Assembly: GCF_012932445.1 (NCBI RefSeq)
Contig: NZ_JAAIIJ010000002.1
Location: 62,001 to 126,000 of the forward strand
From: Bifidobacterium panos
GTDB lineage: Bacteria > Actinomycetota > Actinomycetes > Actinomycetales > Bifidobacteriaceae
DNA length: 64,000 nucleotides
Direction of reading: 5' to 3'
The notes under the pieces are model-generated. The model did not search any database. It was not told the DNA's origin and saw nothing but the letters and a program-made list of their open reading frames with translations. Positions 27,651 through 35,279 of the stretch are shown in pieces (the stretch's first letter is position 1; every line of letters starts with the position of its first letter). Both the position numbers and the translations under genes were made by a program.

Positions 27651-27668
27651 GTGGAGCTGAGGAGATTC
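27651..27668. repeat. attachment site, left copy
   Basis: gtggagctgaggagattc, identical to 35262-35279 in the 3' end of tRNA-Ala. It marks the left boundary of the 7.6-kb integrated element. Confidence 0.85.
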
Positions 27669-27824
27669 CGTATATTTGTTGCTATTCCAATGATTTTACG
27701 TCTTTTTTATAGAATATGGTGATTTTATTGGGTATATAAATGATATCTAGCATATCCATTCTGAGCTTGCGTACACCCGTTCACAGGCGGATGCGACTTC
27801 GCATACGGGGTTCGATCCATCGCA

Positions 27825-28118
27825 TTGGGATACGGCGACCCGACCGCACGAGATGAAGCGGATCGCGACCCACTGCCCGGGCCGCCCGACCTCAGTCGAC
27901 GAGCACCCGAACTCGGCTGGGCTCCCGTCGACTGGTCAAAACCGCCGGTCAGGCCGAAGCAGACATTCCCGGGTTTGAGGGGTTGGCTGCACAAAAGGCA
28001 TCTCGATTCTCGCTACAGGCGGGAGTGGAAAGACTCACGGGAATACGTCGAATGGCGCATCAGACAGATATGGGCGGAAACCTCTTCAGAGACGAACGGG
28101 CGGAACGCAACCCGGTAG
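27825..28118 (+). CDS. small hypothetical protein at element left end
   Basis: 97-residue frame, Pro-rich in the first half (PLPGPPDLSRRAPELGWAPVDWSKPPVRP) and basic/Trp-rich in the second (RYRREWKDSREYVEWRIRQIWAE). Not recognised. The only start is TTG 27825 without a clear ribosome binding site, while the frame is open upstream to 27765. It may be the C-terminal part of a truncated gene. Confidence 0.35.
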   Translation: MGYGDPTARDEADRDPLPGPPDLSRRAPELGWAPVDWSKPPVRPKQTFPGLRGWLHKRHLDSRYRREWKDSREYVEWRIRQIWAETSSETNGRNATR

Positions 28119-28161
28119 AAGCCACCGGGCTGCTGCGGGTCGCCCACCCCTTTACGGGCAT

Positions 28162-28194
28162 GAAAAAGGGCCTTCGGAATACTCCGAAAGCCCT
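28162..28194 (-). terminator. terminator of the surface-protein gene
   Basis: Arms agggc-ttcgga and tccgaa-gccct with a 3-base loop. On the minus strand the stem is followed by TTTTTC. Its flanks and stem resemble the tRNA-Ala terminator at 35224-35257. Confidence 0.8.
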
Positions 28195-28248
28195 ATAGGA
28201 ACGAAGCCATGAAAAAGGAGGGGATCGTATGGAGCCTATTTGTTGACC

Positions 28249-29253
28249 CTAATTAAGAGACCAGCCGTAGCCCCCCGCGCAAGAGTCTCCATTAATGCTT
28301 ATATCCACTGAGCAACCGACCCAGCCATCGTGCATTTCATAATCACCAGTCACCCACCAATGCCCTTCGTTGTCGTTCGACTGCGTGTTGGTTTGTGGCG
28401 TACTGGAGGTGGAGCCGCCGCCACTGCCGGAGCTGGAGCTGGAGCCGCTGTTGCCTCCGCTCGTGTAGCCGCTGTAGCCGCTGTAGCCGGTGTTCGTGTA
28501 CGCGGGCGTATACGACTGGGCTTGCGCGGCGGCGGCTTCCGCAGCGGCCTGGGCTTCCGCCTCCGCCTGCGCCCTGGCCTCCTCATCCGCGCGGGTCTTC
28601 GCCGCGACGGAATCATTCACCCTCGCGACAGCCTCGCCGATGGCCCGCTCGTCCCTGCCCTCAATGGCCTTCGACAGGTCGTCACGCACCGCATTATCCT
28701 GCACCTTACCGTCCGAATCGTTCAACAGCGTCGTGGCGTCATCAATGATCTTGTCGAGCTTCGACTGGTTGACGTTCTCCACGGCCTTGTTCAGGCTTTC
28801 CTTGTGGGTCTTATACCAGTCCGTCTGTTCACCCAGCTTCACGGTCGCGTCCTTCAAGCCCTTCACGTCCTTGACGGGACAGTCCACGACCTCCGGCTCG
28901 CTGGCTTTCAATTCCGTGGCAAGGTTTTCGACGGTCTTGCCGTCCTTGACCTGCTCGACCGTGATCCCGCTCGCGGTTTTCGCGTCACCGGCCACCAGCT
29001 TCGCATACCCCGCCTTCACGCTCCCCACCGATTCCGCCGCACTCGCGCAATCCGCCTTCGCCACGTCCAGCTCATGCTTCGACCACGCCAGCCAGCCGCC
29101 CACACCGGCCGCAACCAGCACGACCACCACAACCGCCGCGATGATCGCAACCAGCCGTTTGCGGTCACCCTTGCCGGTGCCAGTCTCCGCAGCCTCCTCG
29201 GCCTCCTCGGCACCAACGGCGCTAACGTCCTCGTCCAAGTCCTTGTCGTCCAT
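28249..29253 (-). CDS. single-pass membrane protein with helical stalk and Ser/Gly linker
   Basis: About 334 residues from ATG 29253 (AAGGAGG upstream; TTG 29262 possible). Order: acidic cytoplasmic start (DDKDLDEDVSAVGAEEAEEAAETG), basic KGDRKR, one membrane segment LVAIIAAVVVVVLVAAGVGGWLAW (about 33-56), a charged helical region (about 60-235) with two Cys, an Ala/Glu coiled coil (ADEEARAQAEAEAQAAAEAAAAQAQ), a Tyr/Gly/Ser linker, and a small Trp/Cys-rich end (GHWWVTGDYEMHDGWVGCSV...). Probably displayed outside. A cargo gene of the element; adhesion, mating or exclusion are guesses. The layout resembles the chromosomal protein at 57310-58239 without clear homology. Confidence 0.75.
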   Translation of the reverse strand: MDDKDLDEDVSAVGAEEAEEAAETGTGKGDRKRLVAIIAAVVVVVLVAAGVGGWLAWSKHELDVAKADCASAAESVGSVKAGYAKLVAGDAKTASGITVEQVKDGKTVENLATELKASEPEVVDCPVKDVKGLKDATVKLGEQTDWYKTHKESLNKAVENVNQSKLDKIIDDATTLLNDSDGKVQDNAVRDDLSKAIEGRDERAIGEAVARVNDSVAAKTRADEEARAQAEAEAQAAAEAAAAQAQSYTPAYTNTGYSGYSGYTSGGNSGSSSSSGSGGGSTSSTPQTNTQSNDNEGHWWVTGDYEMHDGWVGCSVDISINGDSCAGGYGWSLN

Positions 29254-29423
29254 ACTTCTCAAACCCTCCTTGAAAGGTCTTTTCCAAACCTCACGGTCAT
29301 ACCTGTTGCTCTACATGCGGGGGTGTTTGCCGATTGAGTTAGCTTGTTTCGTTTCCCTTTCGTCTCCGGGGTCCGTTCCAGGTTTCCTGTCACAGGCCTC
29401 CGTTCTTTTCCGCATCCGCAGAA

Positions 29424-29452
29424 AGCTACATTAGTGTAGCTACATGTATGTT
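29424..29452. promoter_or_regulatory. candidate operator for the XRE regulator
   Basis: Perfect inverted repeat agctaca-ttag-tgtagct (29424-29441) overlapped by a second half-site ctacatgtatg. It lies 25-50 bp before the XRE gene and between divergent genes of the element. Confidence 0.5.
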
Positions 29453-29474
29453 AGCGCGCGCTTAGCCTGACCGC

Positions 29475-29744
29475 ATGTCGGATGTCGAGGAATGGGCCTT
29501 GTACGCGAAGCGGGTCGGGTTGAACCTGCAGAAGGCGCGTTTGGCCAAGGGGTACAGCCAGGAGCGCGTCGCCTATGACGCGGGTCTGTCGAAGGTGCAG
29601 TACCAGCGTTTGGAAAACGGCGGTTTCGCCGGTGATCCGCCAAGTAATCCGACCATCCGCACCCTTATGGCCGTTTGCCAGATTCTCGGGGTTCGCCCGG
29701 ACGACGTGCTGCCCGAGCCTTGGCCGGACCTGCACGCGCGATAG
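29475..29744 (+). CDS. XRE-family helix-turn-helix regulator
   Basis: 89-residue Cro/CI-type DNA-binding protein. The helix-turn-helix reads LNLQKARLAKGYSQERVAYDAGLSKVQYQRLENG (about 17-50), followed by PTIRTLMAVCQILGVRPDDVL. It probably represses the element's genes, perhaps through the palindrome at 29424-29441. No obvious Shine-Dalgarno precedes ATG 29475, suggesting weak or leaderless translation. It opens the plus-strand gene run of the element. Confidence 0.85.
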   Translation: MSDVEEWALYAKRVGLNLQKARLAKGYSQERVAYDAGLSKVQYQRLENGGFAGDPPSNPTIRTLMAVCQILGVRPDDVLPEPWPDLHAR

Positions 29745-29908
29745 GTTCCGCGAAGGCCGCCCGGCGGCCTGCCGTTTTCCCCGGCCGTTTTCCCTCGCCC
29801 CTCTCATACAGGGGTTTTCCGCCCGCATAGTCGCGGTGTATCACGGGGGTTGTCCCCGTGGGCACTGTCACGGGGTGCATTTCCCGTGGATAAGGGGGAA
29901 TATCAGTC

Positions 29909-30232
29909 ATGATTATTCCTGTTGATTTGTCTCGGTTCGCTGATCAGGTGCAGTTCCTGAGCGTCTCGCCCGTGGAGGTGTTCGAGGACGGGCATCGTGT
30001 CGAGGGCATGCAGGCCGTGAACTCGGACGGCGTGCCCTTGTGGGCGGTGCAGGCGCTGGTGCTGCGTCAGGGGCGTCGTCCCCAGTTACTGAAGGTCAAG
30101 GTGCCTTCGGACAAGCCGTTCGGCATTCCGCCGACCCGTCCGATTGTGTTCGACGGTCTGACGGCCGTCACGTGGGAGCGCAACGGGCGCAGCGGTGTCT
30201 CGTTCAACGCCTCGGGTATCGCCGAGGCCTAG
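29909..30232 (+). CDS. small hypothetical protein preceding the translocase
   Basis: 107-residue protein, MIIPVDLSRFADQVQFLSVSPVEVFEDGHRVEGMQAVNSDGVPLWAVQALV..., mostly beta-strand-like, with no membrane segment or catalytic motif that I can see. AAGGGGGA lies upstream of ATG 29909. The position directly before an FtsK-like gene is common for small conserved proteins of actinobacterial plasmids and AICEs. An ssDNA-binding-like role is conceivable but not shown. It is followed by a GC-rich spacer and the translocase 78 bp later. Confidence 0.75.
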   Translation: MIIPVDLSRFADQVQFLSVSPVEVFEDGHRVEGMQAVNSDGVPLWAVQALVLRQGRRPQLLKVKVPSDKPFGIPPTRPIVFDGLTAVTWERNGRSGVSFNASGIAEA

Positions 30233-30310
30233 TCCCGTCCGTATCGGGACGGCAAGGCCCCGCGATCCAAAGCGGGGCCGTCCGCCCTTCGTCTTTTAGG
30301 AAGTGATGAT

Positions 30311-31726
30311 ATGAAAAAGATTGACGGGAAATCGCGTGCGGGCCTGTCCTTGGCATGTTCGCTGCTGCGTGCGGTGTGCGCGAGTCTTGCGTGGCTGATT
30401 GTCGGGGTGGTGTTTTCGCTGGTGCCGGGCCTGCCCCTGTGGGTGCGTCTGTCGCCCGTCGCCTGCCTGCTCGCCCTGACCGGCGTGTGCCTGTGCAGGA
30501 GGTTGCCCGAACGGGTCCGCCGTGATGCCGGGTACTGCATTCCCGTGCTTGGCGACCTCATGCGTCGCGACCGCCGCCGACGGCGGCGGGACGCGAATGG
30601 GTGGCTGCGCGAATGCGCCGTGGTGCGCCGTGACGATGAAACCGTGTACGAGGTGTACCTGCGTCGCCCTTCCCTCAAGTCGACGGGTCTGCTGGAAGTG
30701 GACGACCTGCCCGTATATGGGATGAGCGAGGAACGGTTGCGCCGCGCCCTGCGCGACGGGATGGCCGCGTGTGACGCGGAGGATTTTGACCTGTACCGGC
30801 CCGACCCGGTGCGTTGGCCGCATCGGTGGCGCGCCACCCTGTATTACAACGACCGCCTTGCCGGTTTGCGCGAACCGCGACGATTGGACGCGCTGCCCGA
30901 CACGCAAGTGGGGACGGGCCACCTGTCCGTGTTGGTGGGACGCGCCCTGCACGGCGAGCGTCGCCTCGAACTGTCCGAACTGCCGGGCCTGACCTTTGCC
31001 GGCATCCCCGGCATGGGCAAGACTGCCGCCGCCAGCTTGCTGGTGTCGGGACTGCTGTCACGTCCCGATCTGGTGGACGTGTACGTGGCCGATGGCAAAG
31101 GAGGCGGTGACTGGCAGTGGGCCGGGCGTTTCCTGCCGGAAGACCGGTACACCAATGACGACTCCTACGAGCACGTGCTGGCCATGCTGCGCCATATCCA
31201 GCTGATCATGCGCGAGCGCCTGTCGAGCAACGCGGCTAGCCACGGCGACAGCAATTTTTGGCATTGGGGGCCCACCCGCGAGCAGAAGGCCGTTGTGCTC
31301 GTGCTGGACGAAATCCAGACATGGACCGATCCCGCCTCGCGCACCAAGGCGAACCGGGACAAGGCGGCCGAGTTCACCGCTCTGGCGACCGATCTAGTCA
31401 AGAAAGGCCGCAGCGCTGGCATCAGCGTGCTCGCCATGACCCAGAAGCCCACCACCGACAGCCTGCCCAGCGCCCTACGCGACAACGCCGCCATGAAAAC
31501 CGCGTTCCGCTGCACCACGCCCGACATGGCCAAGGCCGCGCTCGGCACCATCCCCGACGACGCCCCGGACCCGACCCTCATCCCCGGCAACGCCAAGGGC
31601 CTGTCCGTGATGACCCGCCCCGACGGCGGTGCCGAATGGGTCCAATGGGATTGGCTGCCCGAACCCCTCATCCCCCGTCTGCTGGAGACAGCGCGCGACG
31701 ACACGCCGCCGCCCCCACGGCGGTGA
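30311..31726 (+). CDS. FtsK/SpoIIIE-like DNA translocase (Tra-type)
   Basis: 471-residue conjugal-type DNA pump. Two hydrophobic segments lie near residues 12-60 (AGLSLACSLLRAVCASLAWLIVGVVFSLVPGLPLWVRLSPVACLLALTGV). The RecA-like domain has Walker A GIPGMGKT at 231-238, DGKGGGDW, Walker B VLVLDEIQTW (Asp333), and ISVLAMTQKPTTDSLPSALRDN, the FtsK signature. In actinomycetes, TraB-type FtsK proteins move double-stranded plasmid DNA between cells. It is shorter than most, and no separate gamma DNA-reading domain is visible. Followed by a terminator. Confidence 0.88.
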   Translation: MKKIDGKSRAGLSLACSLLRAVCASLAWLIVGVVFSLVPGLPLWVRLSPVACLLALTGVCLCRRLPERVRRDAGYCIPVLGDLMRRDRRRRRRDANGWLRECAVVRRDDETVYEVYLRRPSLKSTGLLEVDDLPVYGMSEERLRRALRDGMAACDAEDFDLYRPDPVRWPHRWRATLYYNDRLAGLREPRRLDALPDTQVGTGHLSVLVGRALHGERRLELSELPGLTFAGIPGMGKTAAASLLVSGLLSRPDLVDVYVADGKGGGDWQWAGRFLPEDRYTNDDSYEHVLAMLRHIQLIMRERLSSNAASHGDSNFWHWGPTREQKAVVLVLDEIQTWTDPASRTKANRDKAAEFTALATDLVKKGRSAGISVLAMTQKPTTDSLPSALRDNAAMKTAFRCTTPDMAKAALGTIPDDAPDPTLIPGNAKGLSVMTRPDGGAEWVQWDWLPEPLIPRLLETARDDTPPPPRR

Positions 31727-31733
31727 GGACGGG

Positions 31734-31770
31734 AGGGCGGCCACCGGGGCGACCGGAGGCCGCCCTTTCG
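31734..31770 (+). terminator. terminator of the translocase gene
   Basis: Arms agggcggcc (31734-31742) and ggccgccct (31758-31766), perfect, followed by TTTC, 8 bp after the stop codon. Confidence 0.7.
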
Positions 31771-31828
31771 CATACCAGGGAACCCTAAGGAGTGCTTTCG
31801 GAGGGACGGGGACGAAAAACAAACCTCA

Positions 31829-31918
31829 GGCCGGTCCGGTTGCGTCAATGCGCGGCCGAACGGACGCGCCGAACCCCAAAGGGGTTCGTCTCCACGAGTT
31901 GACGCAACCGGACCGGCC
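31829..31918. repeat. 20-bp perfect inverted repeat with nested hairpin
   Basis: Arms ggccggtccggttgcgtcaa and its complement are separated by 50 bp that contain gaacccc-aaa-ggggttc. It is the most prominent structure of the non-coding region and a candidate nick or transfer site. Confidence 0.85.
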
Positions 31919-32115
31919 GATACACTCGACAAACCCCCGCACCCCGTCTCACCGGCACTGTCCCGTCGGCGACACGCCCGACCCCGCAGTGGACGCGATT
32001 CCCCAAAACCCCTTCCACAGGCCTCCGACCGAACGGAATCCACCACGACAGAAACTAAAAAACGTTGATTTTTCAACGATCCCGCGAAGACACGTTTGTG
32101 TACAAATCGTGAAAG

Positions 32116-32131
32116 TGTGATGTAAATCACA
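32116..32131. promoter_or_regulatory. exact CRP/FNR-type palindrome
   Basis: TGTGATGTAAATCACA fits the TGTGA-N6-TCACA consensus exactly. It lies about 335 bp before the rep start, so it may be host-factor binding or coincidence. Confidence 0.35.
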
Positions 32132-32465
32132 TTCCAGACGCGCGAAGGCGCATTTCTCCTTGAAATCGCAACGGACAGGAAAAACGGCTTAATTCCGCCA
32201 TTCCCCCGACTTCCGGCAAACATCCGCCCGAATGCATGGGACGCATATACGCGGGCATGAAGATAACAATATCGCGTGCACCCGGCGTTACAGGGGCCTC
32301 GAGTGAGGGAAATTCAGGGGGTAGTGTTACCCCTGAATTTCCCGTGCCATGTGCCAAAACCTATTCCATCGTTGGAATTACGCCATTTCTGATGGCACAT
32401 CCGTCTGGCACTGCTTACATGCCGTGCCAAGAACCTGCAATTCCATTCCCGCATAGGCGGTGCGT

Positions 32466-33662
32466 ATGACCACCGCAAACAGAACCGCCAGAGGCGGGAA
32501 GAAGAAATCCCTCAAGGCGCGCGACTGGTGCGTCACCATACCCTTCGAGGACATGGGATTGGACCAATTATCCGCACTGATGCAGGACAGAGGATGGCTG
32601 TGGATCGCTTCCCATGAACGCGGAAGCTCTTCCACCGAACGGAACCCTGATGGGTACGAGCATTGGCAGTTGTATTTCAGCGCTCCGAACGCGGTGCACT
32701 TCACCGCGCTCAAAAAGGTCTTCCCATCCTCGGCGCATTTGGAGCCACGGCGAGGTTCGGTCGCTGACGCAGTGAATTACTGCATGAAGATGGACGCAAC
32801 GCATGTGGGCGGCCCCTACGGCAACAAACCGGAAGATTTCAAGGGGTGGAAACCGGAAGGCCAAGCCGAACCCCATACTCCCTCCGAAAAGAAACGCGAT
32901 GCGGTGCGACGGGCGATCAGGTCGGGTATGTCTTTCGACAAGCTGTTGTCGGATGACTATCTGGCAACGATTGCGTTCGGAATGCAGAAGTGGGCGATTG
33001 ATGCGTTGTTTGAGCAACAAGCCAATCAGGGTGCCCGCAATGTGACGGTCGTCTGGGTTGAGGCCAATGACGTCTTTGAGGTGTCCAATTCGGCCCGCAT
33101 CTGGCTGTCCAAGCGTTTTGGTTCGCAATGGGGTGAGTGGAAGCTGGACGAAAGTTTGGGAGTCGATAAGCTGCAGAGTGGGTTGACTCCTGCCACTCGC
33201 GCGGTGCTGCTAAGCTGCCCCGCGTCGATTAACTCGTCCACGCTGGACGTCCTGCGACTTCTGGTTGCCGAGTCACCGATGCAGGTTCCGCGACGATGGG
33301 GCGAAACGTTCTGGGCCGGCTGGTCGCTCGTGGTGATCGTGGCGACGAATTCCCCCGAAGTGCTGAATATTGCCGGGCAGAACGGTAAATTCATCACTGG
33401 GCGAATCTCTTCTTGGGGCAAGATTGCTTCGGAATGTCCCGGGACGGACGCGGCCCGATTTAACGAACTGCTCGACAAAGCGGCGGTCGAGGGTGGCCTG
33501 CGGTTTTTAAAGCATTTCCTCGGAGCCCGCGAACTCACCTCACACACAGCTGACGAGCTCGCCGACAATGACCGTTTTCTCCCGTTGTCGTGGGATGGCT
33601 ATCCCGTCTTCGACAACGTGAAGTCCCATGTGGACGTTCTCCGTTCCGGGGGTGATGCCTAA
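32466..33662 (+). CDS. HUH rolling-circle Rep, CRESS-DNA-like, with degenerate helicase domain
   Basis: 398 residues from ATG 32466 (AGGCGG upstream; GTG 32460 possible). The N-terminal nuclease has all three HUH motifs in CRESS-like form: motif I DWCVTIPFED (about 20-29), motif II YEHWQLYF (His66, Gln68), and motif III HLEPRRGSVADAVNYCMKMD (Tyr105, Lys108). The following superfamily-3-like domain keeps the flow of the fold (LDVLRLLVAESPMQVPRRWGE...LVVIVATNSPE). But the P-loop position reads VVWVEANDVFEVSNSA and Walker B reads AVLLSCPAS, without the GKS or acidic pair. It probably starts replication of the excised circle using host helicase. It is coupled to xis by a TAATG overlap. Confidence 0.82.
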   Translation: MTTANRTARGGKKKSLKARDWCVTIPFEDMGLDQLSALMQDRGWLWIASHERGSSSTERNPDGYEHWQLYFSAPNAVHFTALKKVFPSSAHLEPRRGSVADAVNYCMKMDATHVGGPYGNKPEDFKGWKPEGQAEPHTPSEKKRDAVRRAIRSGMSFDKLLSDDYLATIAFGMQKWAIDALFEQQANQGARNVTVVWVEANDVFEVSNSARIWLSKRFGSQWGEWKLDESLGVDKLQSGLTPATRAVLLSCPASINSSTLDVLRLLVAESPMQVPRRWGETFWAGWSLVVIVATNSPEVLNIAGQNGKFITGRISSWGKIASECPGTDAARFNELLDKAAVEGGLRFLKHFLGARELTSHTADELADNDRFLPLSWDGYPVFDNVKSHVDVLRSGGDA

Positions 33663-33844
33663 TGCACTTCACCCATGAATGGTGCACGAGACGGGAAGCC
33701 GCCGACTACTTGCATGTGAGCACGCAGACGATAGACCGCTGGCGCTTGCAAAAGCGCCTGACATGGCGACGTGTGGGACCGAGAATGATTCGCATCAGAA
33801 CGGACTCGATCCAACGACTTCTCGACTGGGATTATGCCGCCTGA
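33662..33844 (+). CDS. xis: excisionase-type helix-turn-helix protein
   Basis: 60 residues: WCTRREAADYLHVSTQTIDRWRLQKRLTWRRVGPRMIRIRTDSIQRLLDWD. This is a MerR-like winged helix of the excisionase family, with the typical Arg-Arg-Glu-Ala-Ala-Asp start and the wing IRIRTDSI. It should direct the integrase toward excision. Its start overlaps the rep stop by one base (TAATG). Its end overlaps the convergent integrase gene by 13 bp. Confidence 0.88.
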   Translation: MHFTHEWCTRREAADYLHVSTQTIDRWRLQKRLTWRRVGPRMIRIRTDSIQRLLDWDYAA

Positions 33845-35097
33845 TGCGACATCTTGGCTAGCTCGGTTTTCAACCGGGCTAGCCGCTCTTCGGCTTCGCG
33901 TATCTCCGCCTCGACCTGTGCCGCGTTTCGGGGCATAAGCGTCTGCATCGCCTTGTTGATGCCCTCGCGCTGCCGCGTCGCCTTGTCACGCTGGTATATG
34001 AAGTTGATGGTTTCGCTGGTATGTCTTGCCGCATCCGCGGTTTCCCTAGGACTCAAACCGCCCTCGTTGATGAGGGTATCGGTGAAAAGGGCTTTCAACT
34101 GGTGCGGCGTTAAATCCGGCCTTCCGGCGATTCTCGCGGCTGTCTCGAAATGCTCTCGGACAGTGTTGTCACTGATGATGCGACGCCCTTCCGCCCGGGA
34201 CTCTATCAGCATTGATTCAGGGTCGTTTGGCTGCCTGCCCATGCGTTCCTCGAGCAACGGCACCAATGGGTCCGGTATGACCAGATCCGAAGAGCTCGTC
34301 GGGGTTTTCGTTTCCTTGAGCCTTCGTTCCCCCCGGTCATGATCTCCCCTGCCTACACTATGACGGACATGGAGTATCTTGCGTTTTAGGTCGATGTCCT
34401 TTAGCTGCAGGGCGCAAACCTCGTTGATTCTCAGTCCGCAGAAAGCTGCGACATAGACAAAAATTCGGGTATATTCCGGCATGTTCTGATAGATGATTCG
34501 CAACTGGTCACCGGTGGCCGGTTCCACACTCTGCCTCTTGCTTTGGGGGACTTTGGGGTTCGGGAGAACGCAGGGGTTCTCATTGATGATGCCCTCGTTA
34601 ATCGCCTTGCGCAGAATTCTTTTCAGAAGCATGTAGGTACGACGCTTGGATGAGGGCTTGTCGTTCATCTTCGTCTCGTACCAAGTTTCTATGTTTTCCC
34701 TTGTGATTTCCGCTATTGTGCCATGAGTGAAACCCATCTCATCGATATGGGACAGGGCTTCGCGCAGTTTTCTTTTCGTCCCCTCGGTCTTGTTGATGCT
34801 GAATTCCGCAACGGCTTTTGCCGCGTAGGGCATGAATGGCTGATGCTGTTTCACCCATTCGGCCTCTTCCTTCTTACGCCTCTCCTTCGGGGGCAGCCAC
34901 CGTTGCTTGCCAAGCCGGTGGAGACGCACCAGTTCTTTTTCTTCAGCCAACCATGCGTAGGCTTCACGTTTGGTTTCAAAGGTCGGGCTTTTGATACGAG
35001 CAGGTTTGCCACCTTTGATGGGGTTGGCATAGGTGCCCCTGTACTTACCGGATGGAGTTTTCTCCGTGCTGCCAAATGTGTCTTTTGTGCGTGCCAT
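33832..35097 (-). CDS. int: tyrosine recombinase (integrase), with His-x-x-Lys box
   Basis: 421 residues from ATG 35097 (MARTKDTFGS, typical phage/ICE integrase opening); ATG 35142 adds 15 residues. An N-terminal arm-binding fold (PSGKYRGTYANPIKGGKPARIKSPTFETKREAYAWL) is followed by a SAM-like core-binding domain and the catalytic domain: Arg in FCGLRINEVCALQ, Lys in KETKTPTSSSDLVIP, His in LTPHQLKALF, then ARHTSETINFIYQRD with the Tyr nucleophile. Box II normally has H-x-x-R; here it is H-x-x-K. C-terminal coiled coil. Site: tRNA-Ala. Its terminator-free 3' end faces xis. Confidence 0.9.
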   Translation of the reverse strand: MARTKDTFGSTEKTPSGKYRGTYANPIKGGKPARIKSPTFETKREAYAWLAEEKELVRLHRLGKQRWLPPKERRKKEEAEWVKQHQPFMPYAAKAVAEFSINKTEGTKRKLREALSHIDEMGFTHGTIAEITRENIETWYETKMNDKPSSKRRTYMLLKRILRKAINEGIINENPCVLPNPKVPQSKRQSVEPATGDQLRIIYQNMPEYTRIFVYVAAFCGLRINEVCALQLKDIDLKRKILHVRHSVGRGDHDRGERRLKETKTPTSSSDLVIPDPLVPLLEERMGRQPNDPESMLIESRAEGRRIISDNTVREHFETAARIAGRPDLTPHQLKALFTDTLINEGGLSPRETADAARHTSETINFIYQRDKATRQREGINKAMQTLMPRNAAQVEAEIREAEERLARLKTELAKMSHQAA

Positions 35098-35223
35098 ATA
35101 TTTCAGCCCATTCCTGATGGGGATATTTTTGGGTATATCCATGATATCTTATGGCTTTTTATGATATGTACAGCCAGCAGATGTGATAGCCGACAAACGT
35201 TGATATTCCGCCATTTTCGGCAT

Positions 35224-35257
35224 GAAAAAAGGGTTTCCGGATTTCTCCGAAAACCCT
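35224..35257 (-). terminator. current terminator of tRNA-Ala, inside the element
   Basis: Arms agggttt-ccgga and tccg-aaaaccct; on the minus strand followed by TTTTTTC. It lies on the element side of the attachment repeat, so the element supplies the tRNA with a new terminator. Confidence 0.8.
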
Positions 35258-35261
35258 GCCG

Positions 35262-35279
35262 GTGGAGCTGAGGAGATTC
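35262..35279. repeat. attachment site, right copy in tRNA-Ala
   Basis: gtggagctgaggagattc. It covers the discriminator, the acceptor 3' strand and part of the T-arm of tRNA-Ala, and matches 27651-27668 exactly. Confidence 0.85.

Larger units (their letters stand above)
31727..32465. other. palindrome-rich non-coding region, probable origin of replication/transfer
   Basis: 739 bp without genes, directly before rep. It holds a perfect 20-bp inverted repeat (31829-31848 and 31899-31918), inside which gaacccc/ggggttc (31871-31887) forms a second hairpin. Further on are cgttga-tttt-tcaacg (32063-32078), TGTGA-N6-TCACA (32116-32131), gggaaattcagggg/cccctgaatttccc (32307-32343), atgtgcca/tggcacat (32349-32400) and attcca-tcgt-tggaat between the last arms. 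HUH Rep proteins nick in such hairpins. Confidence 0.6.
27651..35279. mobile_element. integrated element in tRNA-Ala(GGC), AICE-like
   Basis: Bounded by an 18-bp direct repeat, one copy forming the tRNA 3' end. Contents in order: small hypothetical, surface protein, XRE regulator, small conserved-looking protein, FtsK-like translocase, palindrome-rich 0.7-kb region, HUH Rep, excisionase, tyrosine integrase. Int + Xis + Rep + FtsK-like Tra is the minimal kit of actinomycete integrative and conjugative elements, which transfer double-stranded DNA. It is smaller than described AICEs, and its Rep looks CRESS-like rather than RepSA-like. Confidence 0.8.

Noticed and set aside
31829-32343. CRISPR array or tandem repeat array
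   Set aside because: The repeats are inverted pairs of different sequences, not regularly spaced direct repeats.
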